A DNA stretch of 64,000 nucleotides, from positions 93,071,488-93,135,487 of the forward strand of contig NC_082692.2 in NCBI RefSeq assembly GCF_949987515.2, given 5' to 3'. Below, one piece after another: positions 1 through 11,595 of this stretch (positions are counted from its first letter, which is position 1; every line of letters begins with the position of its first letter). The translations under genes were made by a program, and so were the position numbers. The DNA comes from Delphinus delphis. Lineage: Eukaryota > Chordata > Mammalia > Artiodactyla > Delphinidae. The notes beneath the pieces are model-generated. The model made no database searches. It was not told where the DNA came from and saw only the letters and a program-made list of their open reading frames with translations.

Positions 1-860
1 AAAAGACAGCCTCTTCAATAAGTGGTGCTGGGAAAACTGGACAGCTACATGTAAAAGAATGAAATTAGAACACTCCCTAACACCATACACAAAAATAAAC
101 TCAAAATGGATTAAAGACCTAAATGTAAGGCCAGACACTGTAAAACTCTTAGAGGAAAACATAGGCAGAACACTCTGACATAAATCACAGCAAGATCCTT
201 TTTGACCCACCTCCTAGAGAAATGGAAATAGAAACAAAAATAAACAAATGGGACCTAATGAAACTTAAAAGCTTTTGCAAAGCAAAGCAAACCATATACA
301 AGACGAAAAGACAACCCTCAGAATGGGAGAAAATATTTGCCAATGAAGCAACTGACAAAGGATTAATCTCCAAAATATACAAGTAGCTCATGCAGCTCAA
401 TATCAAAAAAACAAACAATCCAATCCAAAAATGGGCAGAATACCTAAATGGACAATTCTCCAAAGAAGATATACAGATTGCCAACAAACACATGACAGGA
501 TGCAAACACATGACAGGATGTTCAACATCACTAATCATTAGAGAAATGCAAATCAAAACTACAATGAGGTATCACCTCACACCAGTCAGAATGGCCATCA
601 TCAAAAAATCTACAAACAATAAATGCTGGAGACGGTGTGGAGAAAAGGGAACCCTCTTGCACTATTAGTGTCCATTGACAGAGGAATGGATAAAGAAGGT
701 GTGGCACATATATACAATGGAATATTACTCAGCCATAAAAATAAACAAAACTGAGTTATTTGTAGTGAGGTGGATAGACCTAGAGTCTGTCATACAGAGT
801 GAAGTAAGCCAGAAAGAGAAAAACAAATACCGTATGCTAACACATATATATGGAGTCTAA
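1..860 (+). pseudogene. L1 ORF2 C-terminal remnant (reverse transcriptase protein, dead)
   Basis: In an active element, ORF2 makes the endonuclease and reverse transcriptase that copy L1 RNA into DNA. Only the region after the reverse transcriptase core is present. Recognisable pieces are [12 protein letters not shown] at the start, [13 protein letters not shown] near 308-345, [17 protein letters not shown] near 562-612, and the end [17 protein letters not shown] to MLTHIYG, with a TAA stop at 858-860. Breaks: the frame shifts near 175, a TAG lies near 386, an 18-bp unit is duplicated at 485-520, and about 0.2 kb is missing near 668. At that point the text jumps from GEKGTLLHY straight to the WIKKVWHIYT block. 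The copy at 29768-30267 keeps the missing part. It cannot encode a working protein. Confidence 0.93.
485..520 (+). repeat. 18-bp exact tandem duplication inside the L1
   Basis: The unit CAAACACATGACAGGATG occurs twice without a mismatch (485-502 and 503-520). Related L1 copies, such as the one at 63541-63963 on the minus strand, have one unit. It adds six codons and keeps the frame. Confidence 0.95.
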
Positions 861-1236
861 AAAAAAAAAAAATGTTCTGAGGAACCTAGGGGCATGACAG
901 GAATAAAGATGCAGATGTCGAGAAGGGACTTGAGGACACGGGGAGTGGGGGAAGGGTAAGCTGGGACAAAGTGAGAGAGTGACATGTACATATATATACA
1001 CTACCAAATGTGAACTAGATAGCTGGTGGGAAGCAGCTGCATGGCACAGGGAGATCTGCTTGGTGTTCTGTGCTCTGGTAGGGGGTTAAGGAGGGTAGGA
1101 GGGAGATGCAAGAGGGAGGGGATATAGGGAATATATGTATAGGTATAGCTGATTAACTTTGTTATACAGCAGCAAGTAACACAACCATGTAAAGCAATTA
1201 TACTCCAAAAAAGATGTTACAAAAAAGTTTTAAAAA

Positions 1237-3790
1237 ATTTACTATGAAAAATTTCTGTCTTTTAATTGACATATTTAGACCATTCACATAAATGTGACTG
1301 TTGATGTTTGTAACGGCTTTCTGTTTGATGTTTATTTTTCTCCCTCTTTTTTCTGCCTTCTCTGGTTTTAATGAAGCATTTTATGTAATTTTATCTCTTT
1401 TCTTAGAGCATCCATTACACTTCCTTTGAAAATATTTAGTGGCTGTCCTAAATTTTATGATATACGTTTTTAACTTAGCCAAGTTCAACTAACGCTATGC
1501 CAATTTACACGTAGTGCAGGACCTTATAAGAGAGTATTCCCAATTCCTTCTTCTTATTTCTTGTGATGTTGTTGTCCTTTATTTCATTTATCCATACACT
1601 ACAATCACCCAGTACATTTTTGCTATTATTATTTGAAACAAAAAAGTTATATTTTACAGCAGAAAATAATAAGAATAAGAAAATATTTTATTTGGTGTGT
1701 GTCATTAACTTTGGAAAGTTCTCAGTTACTGGTTCAAATATTGCTTCTGTTTTCTCCTGGTAGTCCAGTGATCATATGTTACACCTTTTGAAATTTTCTC
1801 ACAGTTCTTGTATGTTCTATTCTGCTTTTTTCTTTCTTTTTGGTCTTTGAGTTTCAGAATGAGAAATCTCTATTGACTTATATTCATGCTCACTGATTCT
1901 TTCCTCACCTGTTTTGAGTCTACTGATGAGCACATCAAAAGCATTTTTTGTTTTTATTATCATTTTTGATTTCTAGAGATTCCTTTAGGTTCTTTCTTAA
2001 CATTTCTGTCTCACTGCTTACATCACCCTTCTGTTCTTGCACACTGTGTACTTTTTCCCACTAGAGCCCTTAACATAGTAATCATAGTTATTTAAAATTA
2101 ATTGTCTCGATATTCCCACATCTATGTCATATCTGAGTCTGATTTTGATGATTGCTTTGTTTCTTCAGACTGTTTTTTCTTGTCTTTTGGTATGCCTTGT
2201 TATTTTTGTTGAAAGCCAGACATCATGTATCTTGGCTAATAGAAATCAAGGTGAACGGACTTGTAGTGTGAGGATTTATGTTAATATGGCTAGGAGTTGG
2301 GCTGTGCTTAATTTTTGTTGTAGCTATAAGTATCAGAGTTTTAAAATTCTTCCGTTGTCCTTGTTCTTGTCTTTCCCTCTTGACTTTGGGCTTTCCCAAG
2401 TGCATCACCTCAAAGATAGTCTGTGTCTTGCATTGCTTTAAGCCATAATCCACTGTAATTATACTGGAGCCCTGTTGGTGTGGAGGTGCCACTTAAAGAA
2501 TGTCTCTCACCATCTGACTGTACAAGGATTGAGCCATTAGGCATTGCACTCTTTTACCTTTAACACACCCTGGAAGGATTTCAGGGTGGAGATCAGGAAT
2601 GAGGCACTCTGTGCTCTGAAAAAACTGGCAGAACAGGCATTCAGATAGTTAGATATTTTTAGGAGAAATTTTTTCTGACCCTGGATTCTTGCATCTTCTC
2701 ATACTAGAAAAGCACTAAAACCAGTAACCAAGCTATCTGTTCCTTGTGACTAGCAGCAAACTTCTACGGAGATGTGTGCTTGGTTGCACATACCCCTTTG
2801 TCAAAATCACATATATACTGACCTCCCCCCTTACATATTGGGGACAGTTTCTCAAAGCTATCCGAAAGGCTGTCTCCTGGGCTATAGTCCTCAGTAAGAC
2901 ACTGAACAAACTCGACTCACGAATTTTATCTTGTGTGGGTTTTGTTTGTTTGTTTGTTTGTTTATTTCAGTCGATAGAGGTTAGGTGGATGAGGAGTAGC
3001 CTTTACTCTTCTGATTAAATCTGTCTTTTATTGGGCCTGTGTCTTGGAGCTGCAACCTTCACAAGTTTTTCTCCTGTGATATAGCTGTACGTTCCCTCTA
3101 CCCCTTACTCTGCTCCCTGGCTACCATGTTCCCAATCTATTTCCTTGAAGCTCTGAACCTTGTTACTAATTTTCCCCCCCTTAGTGAGATAGGAATGCCT
3201 AGTGGGAGCTGGAGTTGGAGGAATGTGCTTTGAGCTGCGGCTAAGCCTCTGGTACTCTTTTCCCCTAGAGAGAAGGCCTGTGTTTTAGAGGAGTCTTTGG
3301 GCACATTTCACAGTGATTACTTTTGCCCTCTCTCTGACAGAACCACAAAGGGATCTTTTTCAGGTCTTCATCATGAGCAAATGATGTGTGTGTGGGGTGG
3401 TTCACAAGTTAAAGTTCATGAAAATGTGGGTCTCGCCATGCAGGACGGTGGGCCCAGGAGTTTATCATTCTCACGCTGGTTCACATGTGGCCACTAGCCA
3501 CTCATCAAAACTAACCATTTAAGTGTTCCTAGCAATTTAATGTTTTGTGCTCTAGTAAGGTTTGAGCTGTGTCTTTATAGATAATGTCTCTCTCTCCAGG
3601 TTTCTTTTAATCTCAGTTCTTTGATGTGGTCAAGGATAGTTGTTGATTTACAATTTTTCTGGCCTTTACTTCTTGCTGTAAGAACAAGAGTGATGACTTT
3701 CAAGCTCTTTACATGTCAGAGCTAAAACCAGAAGTCTATCCACTGATTTTTGGACTTGTTTGTTATACAGCATTCTTGCAACAATAGTTG
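1237..3790 (-). mobile_element. Degraded ancient L1, probably 5' region in antisense
   Basis: This T-rich stretch contains phrases known from the antisense of old mammalian L1 5' regions. Examples are TTGAAAGCCAGACATCATGT near 2210-2228 and GCTCTTTACATGTCAGAGC near 3703-3722. No reading frame is preserved. Boundaries are approximate, and more than one element may be merged. A (GTTT)n run lies at 2939-2967. The L1 assignment is by recollection of consensus phrases; an unrelated old repeat cannot be excluded for 2450-3300. Confidence 0.4.
2939..2967 (+). repeat. (TTTG)n microsatellite
   Basis: TTTG is repeated about seven times inside the older L1-derived sequence. Confidence 0.85.
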
Positions 3791-3794
3791 ACTA

Positions 3795-5100
3795 ATACAT
3801 AGGACTAAGGAAGCAAGAAGACACATCTTCATCTCAGTAGATGCTTGTAAAACATTTGCTTAACTTTAACATGCATTCTTGATGTAACTCCTTAAGTAAA
3901 AACTCCTTAAGAAAACATCTTCTTTAACAGAATATCAAAATAATAGCCAGAATCATGTGTAATGCTTAAAGACTAGAAAGTTTCCTTTATCTCAGAAGTG
4001 AGACCAGATGCTTGCTCTTATCCCTGCTTTTGAACATTTTTCTGACAGTGATAGCCAATGTGACTATATAGGAGAAATAAGTAAGAGGAATTGGCTTTGG
4101 AAAAAAAAGAGGGGAAATTATGTCATATGATCTTGTAATAAAAACAACAATGAAAATCAACTGACAACTCCAGAAACAATAAACTTAGTAGGGTGTACAA
4201 TGACCGAAATAATGTACGAAAAATAACTTTCTTTTAAACATCAACAGAAACCAGCTAGAGAATGTATTAGATAAAAGATTTTTTTCCCCAGTCATGTTGA
4301 AAACGTAAGTTATCTGGGTATTAACTTCAGAAGAAATGCTCTGAATATTGGTAAAAATAAGAATAAAATTTTTCTGAGTGATCACAAAGGACACCTTGAA
4401 AAATTAAGAGATAATTATTTGGGTGGGGGTAGGGAGATTTAATTTTATAAAGAACTAAATTATCCTTAATGTAATCTATAAACACAAAGTTCATTAAAAA
4501 TTACCATGGAATTTCCTTCCCTGATTTTGACAAATGATTCCAAAGTCTCTTGGAAAGAATAAACATGTAAGATCACCATTAATTGCTGAAAGGAACAAGG
4601 AGAAAACATGTTCTATGAGTCATTAAAATATATTGTAAAGCCATAGTAATTGAACTATTATGCTAATAGCATAGAAGCGGGCAGAGTAAACAATGAGATA
4701 TAATGGAACACAGTATTAAATCCAAAAGGCAGTTCAAATTAATGGAGGAAAATGTTCTATAATTTATGCAAAAATGATTTTTTACATGGGAAAAAAATAA
4801 AACTGGCTCCCATTTTCACCTTTTACAGCAAAATAAATTCCAGGTACAATTTAAATATGAAAAGAATTCTAACAGAACTACTTAAAATTATGGATGCAAG
4901 TTTCTATAATATTGGAATAGACTCATTTTTATGATAAAAATAAATATGCCAGAAACAATAAAGAAAAATTCATAGAACTGATTATGTAACAAAACCAAAC
5001 ACAGACACACACAACCACACACACTTTTGTACAAAGAAAAATGCATAGACAACTCTAAGAAACAACTCTTAAACACCAAAAGGAGTATTTATAGAAATTA
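3795..5100 (+). mobile_element. Degraded L1/HAL1-like ORF2 debris, sense
   Basis: The stretch is A-rich and resembles the middle of an old L1 ORF2 read on the plus strand. Matching phrases include CTCAGTAGATGCTTG near 3834, GATAGCCAATGTGAC near 4050 and TTGTAAAGCCATAGTAATTG near 4633, all counterparts of common L1 ORF2 text. No frame of useful length survives. HAL1 (half-L1) is an equally possible assignment. The limits are soft. Confidence 0.45.
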
Positions 5101-6050
5101 TTTTAATGTTTACATTGTGGGGGACTGTGAGGAGAACTCATGGTGCTGCATGAATCATGCCTTATTGATTAGGCATGGCAAATGTGTGGTGGTGCCTGCG
5201 TGTCCCATGGCAGACATCAATAATCAATCACAGCTCTCTTCCCTGCTGAGCCAGATGTAGTCTCAGAATCTTTGTGGTTTTCTAGAGAGGTATTATCAAC
5301 TGATCACAGGTGACACACATGCTGCCTCCTTATAGATCCCAGCTATGATTAAGCTGGTGGAGTGCTGGAAAGATAAGTTCCATCCCCTTGGTAGAACCAG
5401 TGTAGGTTTTCTCAGTAGTGAGAGAAAGAGACCAGCAACAACAGACATGCAGTGCTAATAGGAACCCCAGGCAAATAGTTGAATAGAGGCTTAAGAATAA
5501 CATTTAAGGAAGATTAGCATGATGTATGCTTTGGAGCAGGGAAATACTGAATGAACGGACGAAAGAAGAGAGGAAAGGAAGTTTCAGTGGAAGGTGTCAT
5601 CCACTCTGTACACATTCATTGATAGGAAGTGCATTGTGTGTGTGGCTTTGTGCTAGGCATTTTGAGAGAGACATAAATGAATATACAATAGTGTTCAATT
5701 TCACGGAGTCCATGGGCACAGCTTAGACATCAGTGAGAGTGAGAAGAGTCTCAGAGAGAGGTTCTCACAAGATGTGAGCACTCCAATGAGTTTACACATC
5801 CCAGGGATCCGTCCTAAGATTTGCACTTCCCGAAACCCTATACTATCTATTTTCTTTTTATACTTGGGCTGAGTCAGGGGCCTGCACAGGCTAACAAATT
5901 CTGTAAGCCCAGAGAATGGTTAACTCAGAGAATCACTGCAGTACTTTGAAATGAGAAACACATTACGTTTCATCAAATCTAAAAAAAAATCCACTGCAAA
6001 AGATGCTATTATTCTATGTACTACTGAATAGGTTCTAATACCAGTAACAG
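5101..6050. other. Non-coding stretch, mostly unclassified
   Basis: No gene or clear repeat end is visible. The part around 5590-5720 (TTTGTGCTAGGCATTTTGAG) resembles an antisense L2 3' region. The rest is unique or too degraded to name. Confidence 0.5.
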
Positions 6051-6075
6051 TGTGTGTGTGTGTGTGTGTGTGTGT
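6051..6075 (+). repeat. (TG)n microsatellite
   Basis: An uninterrupted TG run of about 12 units sits just before the LTR at 6089. Confidence 0.95.
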
Positions 6076-6088
6076 TGGGGGGAGGGTT

Positions 6089-6855
6089 GTCTCACACCAC
6101 CAAGCAATTCTCTGACACCAGCTGGCTGTCCTACAGTTCAACTCAATTTGACACTATCTCTCTGGAGACAGCATCAGATCCTACAAGTTAAGGGCTCAGT
6201 CCCTACATGACTGGTCCTTTCCCCCACGTCAGAGGCCAATAGCAAGTCCAGGTTGTCATCTGTGCTTCTGACCCACTGGCTATAGGTTAGGGGTTCACAC
6301 GACATCCTCCTTCAGTTTGATTAATTTGCTAGAACCACTCACAGAACTCAGGGAAACATTTTATTTATTAAAGCACTGGTTTATTACAAAAGAATATAAC
6401 TCATCAACAGCCAGATGGAAGAGATTCATAAGGCAAGGTATGGGAAAAGGGTGTGGAGCTTCCATGCCCTCTCCAAGTGTGCCACTGTCCCCAGATCTCC
6501 GCTTGTTCACCAACCCAGAAGCTCTCGGGATCCCGTCCTTCCGGGTTTTTATGGAGGCTTCATTATACAGGCAGGATTGATTAAGCCACTGGCTACTGAC
6601 GATTGATTCAATCCCCAGCCTGTCTCCTCTTCCAGAGGTCAGGGGGATGGAAATGAAAGTTTTAACCCTCTAATCACCCAGTTGTTTCTCCTGGCAAACA
6701 GCCCCCCTCCTTAGGTGCTTTCCAAAAGCACCTCATTAACATAACAAAAGACACCTTTATCTCTTTCTTCACTTAGGAAATTCCAACGGTTTTAGGAGCT
6801 CTGTGATCTGGGAACAGTGGGTGAAGACCAAATATATATTTCTTATTATAAATCA
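6089..6855 (-). mobile_element. Degraded solo LTR (endogenous retrovirus-like), antisense
   Basis: Read on the minus strand, the block begins TGATTTATAATAAG and ends GTGTGAGACA, giving the TG...CA ends of a retroviral LTR. It carries AATAAA-type signals near 6360-6380 (TTTATTTATT on plus). About 770 bp is a usual LTR length. No internal retroviral genes or second LTR are next to it, so it is a solo LTR left by recombination. No target duplication is readable. The family was not named with confidence; ERVL or MaLR relatives are likely. Confidence 0.6.
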
Positions 6856-7734
6856 TGACTGCCAATTAAACTAGGATTTGATGCTTTAAAAAATATCTCG
6901 TGGAGTTTCTATTTTTTACTTATTGAAAGAGTGCATTTATAATTAGAGATAGATTTTAAAAATTGATCTTGTGCATATATAAAAGGAAAATAAAGATGAG
7001 ATAAAATAGTTAAGGTTTTCTTTAAACTTCTCATTCAGAGTCTGACTCTTAGAATAACTTTTTGACCCCGAGTCATGGTTGTCTGTGTTTTTCCACACAG
7101 TACTGTCCTCTGTGACCTGAAGCGTGTGCGTGATAAAGCACTTCATGAAAGTGTCCGTAAAAGCAAATCCAAGCCTTTATTGCTGGGCTTTTCGGGCAAA
7201 TCTCCAATTATGAAGGCAAGGTTACTGTGGATTCCAGCTTCAGGAATGTTGCTAAACCCTTTGATTTACTCTCCCTCTCTCCTCACCCCTCCCAAATATT
7301 TGGTTTGGAAGGGTGGGGTTAAAAGAGCTCTCAACTATTGTTTCTGGGATTTCTTCCAGGTCTCCATTCCCTTCTGCAAGTTTTGATGCTCTGGTAAGGG
7401 CAGAGCATCAGACATGATGCTCTAACATGATGGTGGCCTGGGCCGTTAGAGATCAGAAGATGCACCTGATTGCAGAGGTGCTAAAATGCTAACATAGATA
7501 TGGTACAGCACAGTAATTACCAAGGATCCAGAGAAGCCCTAAGACTGTCCAAAATATGTTCTCCCTGAAATTAACATGGGCAACAGCCAGAGCCCATTGC
7601 TTGATGAGCCCTTGGGAACACAGGGATCATCGTAACGACCAGCTTCACCAAGGCAGGGGGTCTTGACTTACCTCCTGGGCAGGAATAAGATGGTCTAGGA
7701 AATCAGAGTCCTCATATGACCCGAGTAGAGTTAA
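6856..7734. other. Non-coding unique stretch
   Basis: No gene is recognised. One small hairpin is visible at 7384-7410: TGATGCTCT, a 9-base loop, then AGAGCATCA. The arm sequence TGATGCTCT occurs a third time at 7415-7423. Confidence 0.5.
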
Positions 7735-7736
7735 TA

Positions 7737-8972
7737 TTAGGTGGGCCAAAAGGTTCGTTTGTTTTTTTCCGTAAGATGGCTCTAGTAGCACTTAGTTGTC
7801 TTTAAATTCATTCGAAACTACTTTGTTAGATTGTATGTGACAATTGTCATATCAGTGTTCACTTAAAAAAGACCTCAAAATTGGTGAATTGTTGTGGAGT
7901 CATTTTAATATTGCAGATGGAAAAAAGCGCAACATTTTGGGCATATTACGCTTTATTATTTCAAGAAAGGTAAGAATGCAACTGAAACACACAAAAAGAT
8001 TTGTGCAGTGTATGGAGAAAGTGCTGTGACTGGTTGAATGTGTCAAAAGTGGTTTGTGAAGTTTCGTGCTGTAGACCGCTTGAAGTTGATAGTGATCAAA
8101 TCGAGACATTCACTGAGAACAATGAATGTCATACCACGCGGGAGATAGCCGACATACTCGAAATACCCGAATCAAGAGTTGAAAATCATTTGTACCAGCT
8201 TGGTTATGTGAATCATTTTGATGTTTGGTTTCCACATAAGTTAAGTGAAAAAAACCTTCTCGACCATATTTCTGCATGTGATTTACTACTGAAACATAAT
8301 GAAAATGTTCCGTTTTTAAAACAAATTGTGATGGGCGATGAAAAATGGATCCTGTACAATAATGCGGATGGAAGAGATCGTGGGGCAAGCGAAACGAACC
8401 ACCACCAACCACACCAAAGGCCGGTCTTCATCCAAAGAAGGTGATGTTGTGTATATGGTGGGATTGGAAGGGAGTCCTCTATTATGAGCTCCTTCTGGAA
8501 AACCAAATGATTAATTCCAGCAAGGACTGCTCCCAATTAGACCCACTGAAAGCAGCACTTGACGAAAAGCATCCAGAATTAGTCAACATAAAACGCATAA
8601 TCTTCCATCAGGATAACGCAAGACCACATGTTTCTTTGATGACGAGGCAAACACTGTTACAACTTGGCTGACTCATCTGCTGTATTCACCAGACATTGCA
8701 CCTTTGGATTTCCATTTATTTTGGTCTTTACAAAATTCTCTTAATGGAAAAAATTTCAATTCCCTGGAAGACTGTAAAAGGCACCTGGAATACTTCTTTG
8801 TTCAAAAAGATAAAGAGTTTTGGGAAGATGGAATTATGAAGTTGCCTGAAAAATGGCAGAAGGTAGTGGAACAAAAGGGTGAATACGTTGTTCAATAAAG
8901 TTCTTGGTGAAAATGAAAAATGTGTCTTTTACTTTTACTTAAAAAACCGAAGGCACTTTTTGGTCCACTCAA
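7737..8972 (+). mobile_element. Mariner DNA transposon, nearly full length, inactive
   Basis: The element is 1236 bp, close to the usual 1.3 kb for mariner. The left end TTAGGTGGGCCAAAA and the inverted right end TTGAGTGGACCAAAA match at 12 of 15 positions, and similarity continues inward. Both ends sit next to TA (7735-7736 and 8973-8974), the target always duplicated by mariner. Between the ends lies a broken transposase gene. Related mariners are known in cetartiodactyl genomes. The clear ends, TA sites and coding remnant make this a confident call. Confidence 0.95.
7844..8898 (+). pseudogene. Mariner transposase remnant
   Basis: Mariner transposase binds the terminal repeats and cuts and pastes the element using a D,D34D catalytic triad. 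The N-terminal helix-turn-helix region is spread over 7844-8200 in different frames. WFPHKLSEKN near 8226-8255 corresponds to the conserved WVPHELTEKQ-type motif. MGDEKWILYNN near 8332-8364 carries the first catalytic Asp, HQDNARPH near 8609-8632 the second, and YSPDIAPLDFHLF near 8682-8720 the third. All three aspartates are thus still readable, but they lie in three frames: shifts occur near 8440 and near 8672, with more upstream. The protein cannot be made in one piece. Two codons after HQDNARPH still read through to a near-normal C-terminus ending at 8898. Confidence 0.93.
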
Positions 8973-8974
8973 TA

Positions 8975-9363
8975 ATTACAGTGCTGGAGAAACTTTGATG
9001 GGGTTCACTAATCAAAATCTCTTTTAAAAAAATCTGTATACATTTTACAAATATTATTTCCAAAAATCAATTTAGTACTTAAGAAAATGTATAAAAGCAC
9101 AGGACATATTGAGAGAATGGCAAGGGACCACTTTCCGTGTATTGGATATTCACTGGGCACATCCTACCAAGGAAGGGAGGATGCCAAAGCAGGTTGGTGC
9201 CCAATCCTAGGACCTTGAATTCTGAGCTCAGGGGTTTGGCTTTTGTGTGACAAGGAGATGGGTACAGGGAGGGGGCCGCTGTAAGTCCTTTTTAAAAGAT
9301 AACTTGCACTTTCACAAAGGAAGGCTTCAGTTGAGTCAGTACTTGGACTCAATGTTAGAGACA
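8975..9363. other. Non-coding unique stretch
   Basis: Nothing recognisable as a gene, RNA or repeat end was seen between the mariner and the next SINE. Confidence 0.5.
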
Positions 9364-9379
9364 AAGCCTTCCCCTTTTG

Positions 9380-9582
9380 TTTTTGTTTTTGTGGTACATG
9401 GGCCTTTCACTGTTGTGGCCTCTCCCGTTGTGGAGCACAGGCTCCGGACGCGCAGGCTCAGCGGCCATGGCTCACGGGCCCAGCCGCTCTGCGGCATGTG
9501 GGATCCTCCCAGACTGGGGCATGAACTCATGTCCCCTGCATCGGCAGGCGGACTCTCAACCACTGCACCACCAGGGAAGCCC
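9380..9582 (-). mobile_element. CHR-type tRNA-Glu-derived SINE
   Basis: On the minus strand it reads GGGCTTCCCTGGTGG to a short A-rich tail, about 200 bp. It includes the tRNA-derived A- and B-box region and the cetacean body GAGCCATGGCCGCTGAGCC. A perfect 16-bp target duplication, AAGCCTTCCCCTTTTG, flanks it (9364-9379 and 9583-9598), which marks a fairly young L1-driven insertion. Confidence 0.97.
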
Positions 9583-9598
9583 AAGCCTTCCCCTTTTG

Positions 9599-10078
9599 GA
9601 AAGAGAAAAATATTACGGCTTAGCAGGAGGTGTTTTAAATCTGAGAACGAGCACGTTGGATGCCCTGAAATCGGATGCTTGTGCATAATCCAGTGCTACA
9701 GGTTTCACTACTGAGTTCATCTTCCAGAGTGAGAACAAAAGATTTATTTTGCTTTTGTGACAATGTCGGATCAGTTCCACACACGTTAGTAGAAGAAAGT
9801 ACCTCCGGGACGATGGGACATGGCATTTGAAGATGGTTTGCAATAGGGCATTGCTTACTGAGCCATGTAAGTGGCAGATTGAAAATAGAAGCAGAAAAAT
9901 AACTGAGACGAGGGATTTCTTAAGAAGTTCTTTCCTTTTAGACACACTGGATTTAGAATGATCAAATTGGGAAGGGAAATTTTTTAGGATGTATTTCTCC
10001 TGCTGCAGAATTACCCACAGCTGTAGATCACGGAGCAGTGTGCTCTATTTATTTATTCAAAAAATATTTACTGGATAT
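9599..10078. other. Non-coding unique stretch
   Basis: No gene or repeat was recognised. Short open frames on either strand have no family resemblance. Confidence 0.5.
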
Positions 10079-10092
10079 AAACATTATGGCAG

Positions 10093-10308
10093 GGGCTTCC
10101 CTGGTGGCGCACTGGTTGAGAGTCTGCCTGCCGATGCAGGGGACGTGGGTTCGTGCCCCGGTCCGGGAAGATCCCACATGCCGCAAAGCGGCTGGGCCTG
10201 TGAGCCATGGCCACTGAGCCTGCGCGTCCGGAGCCTGTGCTCCGCAACGGGAGAGGCCACAACAGGGAGAGGCCCGTGTACCGCCAAAAAAAAAAAAACA
10301 AACACAAA
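10093..10308 (+). mobile_element. CHR-type SINE
   Basis: It starts GGGCTTCCCTGGTGGCGCAC and ends in an A-rich tail with CAAACAC. It is flanked by a perfect 14-bp duplication, AAACATTATGGCAG (10079-10092 and 10309-10322). The body closely matches the other CHR copies, which suggests a recent insertion. Confidence 0.97.
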
Positions 10309-10449
10309 AAACATTATGGCAGTCACTGAGGATAGAGTAGAGAGTGTGTTTGACATTGTAAATGTATTACACCAATAAATGTGAATTTGCTAGTATTCTA
10401 AGTACTCTGAATAAGAGTTACATGGTGCAGTAAAAGCTTCTAATAGGAG

Positions 10450-10890
10450 AATTTGATCTAAGCAGGGAGATCAAGAAGGGCTTTCCTGAGCAGGTGGTGC
10501 TTAAGGTATTTGAATAGGAGTCCAGTAGTTGACAAAGAGAAGGGAAAGATATTCATGGCAGAGGGAACAGCATGTTCAAAGGCTCTGTGGTGTCAGGGGG
10601 CTAGGGGCAAATTATGGATGGAGAGAAACCCAATACGGTTGGAACGAAAAGAGTAGAGGGATAAGAAGCATGACATGAGGTTTTGGGAAGAGGTAGAAGG
10701 TGAGCCAGTCGTGCTTTGCTGGCTGGAGAAATGATTTTTAAATGCTACCCTTCGATCAATGAGGAAACCATGGAGAGCTGACACTATCAGACTTGTGTTT
10801 AGAAAGATTTCCCATTTGTGCTCTGGAGATGTGATTGGAGGGGGTTAAGAGCATGTGTGGGCCAACTAGTTAGAAAGGCTACTTTATACG
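10450..10890 (-). mobile_element. L2 LINE fragment, antisense
   Basis: It contains the antisense L2 phrases GGCAGAGGGAACAGCATGTT near 10557 and the order of blocks typical of the L2 3' half. Heavily mutated, with no coding capacity. Confidence 0.7.
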
Positions 10891-11109
10891 TGAAGGCATC
10901 AGAATACCACCTGTGTGTGCAGAGCCAGATTTCTGCCTTCGTTGCTACTTTGGATTAAGACGGTAGAGCAAAGCTTTAAAAATGACTATTATCACTATCG
11001 TGTAGCAAAATCCATCTTTCAAACAAAATCTTAAGCTTCAGAAGAAAACAATAAATACCGAGGTGCTCTTGCTTAGGTGGGGATGGCATGGTGGTGGACA
11101 GAATCTGAC

Positions 11110-11511
11110 TGTGATGATTAATTTTATGCATCAATTTGGCTGTTCTCCAGTGCCCAGATACTCAGTCAGACACTATTTTGGATATTTCTGTGAGGGTGTT
11201 TTTGAATGAGATTAATTTTTAATTTGGTGGACCTTGAGTAAAGCAGATTGTCCTCCGTGATGTGGGTGGGCCTCATCTGATCAGTTGAAGGCCCCAATAG
11301 AACAAAAAGACTGACCTCCCTCAAGCAAGAAGCAGTTCTGTAGCAGCTAGCTTTCATATCTGAGCTGCGGCAGCAGCTCTCCTCTAGGTCTCCAGCCTGC
11401 CAGGCCACCATGCAGAGTTTGGACTTACCAGCCTCCATAATTGTGTAAGCCAATTCCTTAAAGCAAATTTTTCTCTTCCTATATATATGTATGCATTGTA
11501 TGTATGTATGT

Positions 11512-11549
<38 letters not shown>

Positions 11550-11595
11550 GTGTATTCCTTTTGGTTCTATCTTTGGGAGAGTCCAGACTAGCACA
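11110..11595 (+). mobile_element. Ancient LTR-like repeat (MaLR-type structure)
   Basis: It starts TGTGATGATTAATTTTATG and ends near GACTAGCACA. Internal blocks GATGTGGGTGGGCCTCATC and CAGCCTCCATAATTGTG are well known from an abundant mammalian repeat with TG...CA ends. A microsatellite has grown inside it at 11480-11550. A second copy on the minus strand is at 49636-50028. I did not assign the subfamily. Confidence 0.65.
11514..11544 (+). repeat. (AC)n microsatellite
   Basis: An uninterrupted AC run of about 15 units, preceded by a short (TATG)n run at 11488-11511. Confidence 0.95.

Larger units (their letters stand above)
1..1236 (+). mobile_element. L1 retrotransposon, 3' portion (continues beyond left edge)
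   Basis: This is the end of an L1 element: the C-terminal part of ORF2 followed by a 3' UTR with the cetartiodactyl ending GCAATTATACTCCAA and an A-rich tail near 1207-1236. The 5' part lies outside the window, so its full length is unknown. The copy is dead: it carries frameshifts, an in-frame stop, an 18-bp tandem duplication and an internal deletion near 668. Its closest relatives in the window are the L1s at 29444-30637 and 62822-64000, which share the same ORF2 end and 3' UTR. Confidence 0.95.

Noticed and set aside
8001..8444. 147-codon frame as a functional transposase gene
   Set aside because: It is one piece of a mariner transposase that shifts frame at both ends. The catalytic residues lie in three frames.
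9247..9714. Open frames of 100-155 codons over 9.2-9.7 kb, and similar ones at every CHR SINE
   Set aside because: The CHR SINE is GC-rich and open in several frames on both strands. The same peptides recur at each copy.
11480..11550. CRISPR-like regular repeats
   Set aside because: They are ordinary AC and TATG microsatellites. The DNA is mammalian, with no spacers or cas genes.
11166..11594. 142-codon minus-strand frame with a Cys/Val repeat
   Set aside because: It lies inside an LTR-like repeat and reads through the AC microsatellite.
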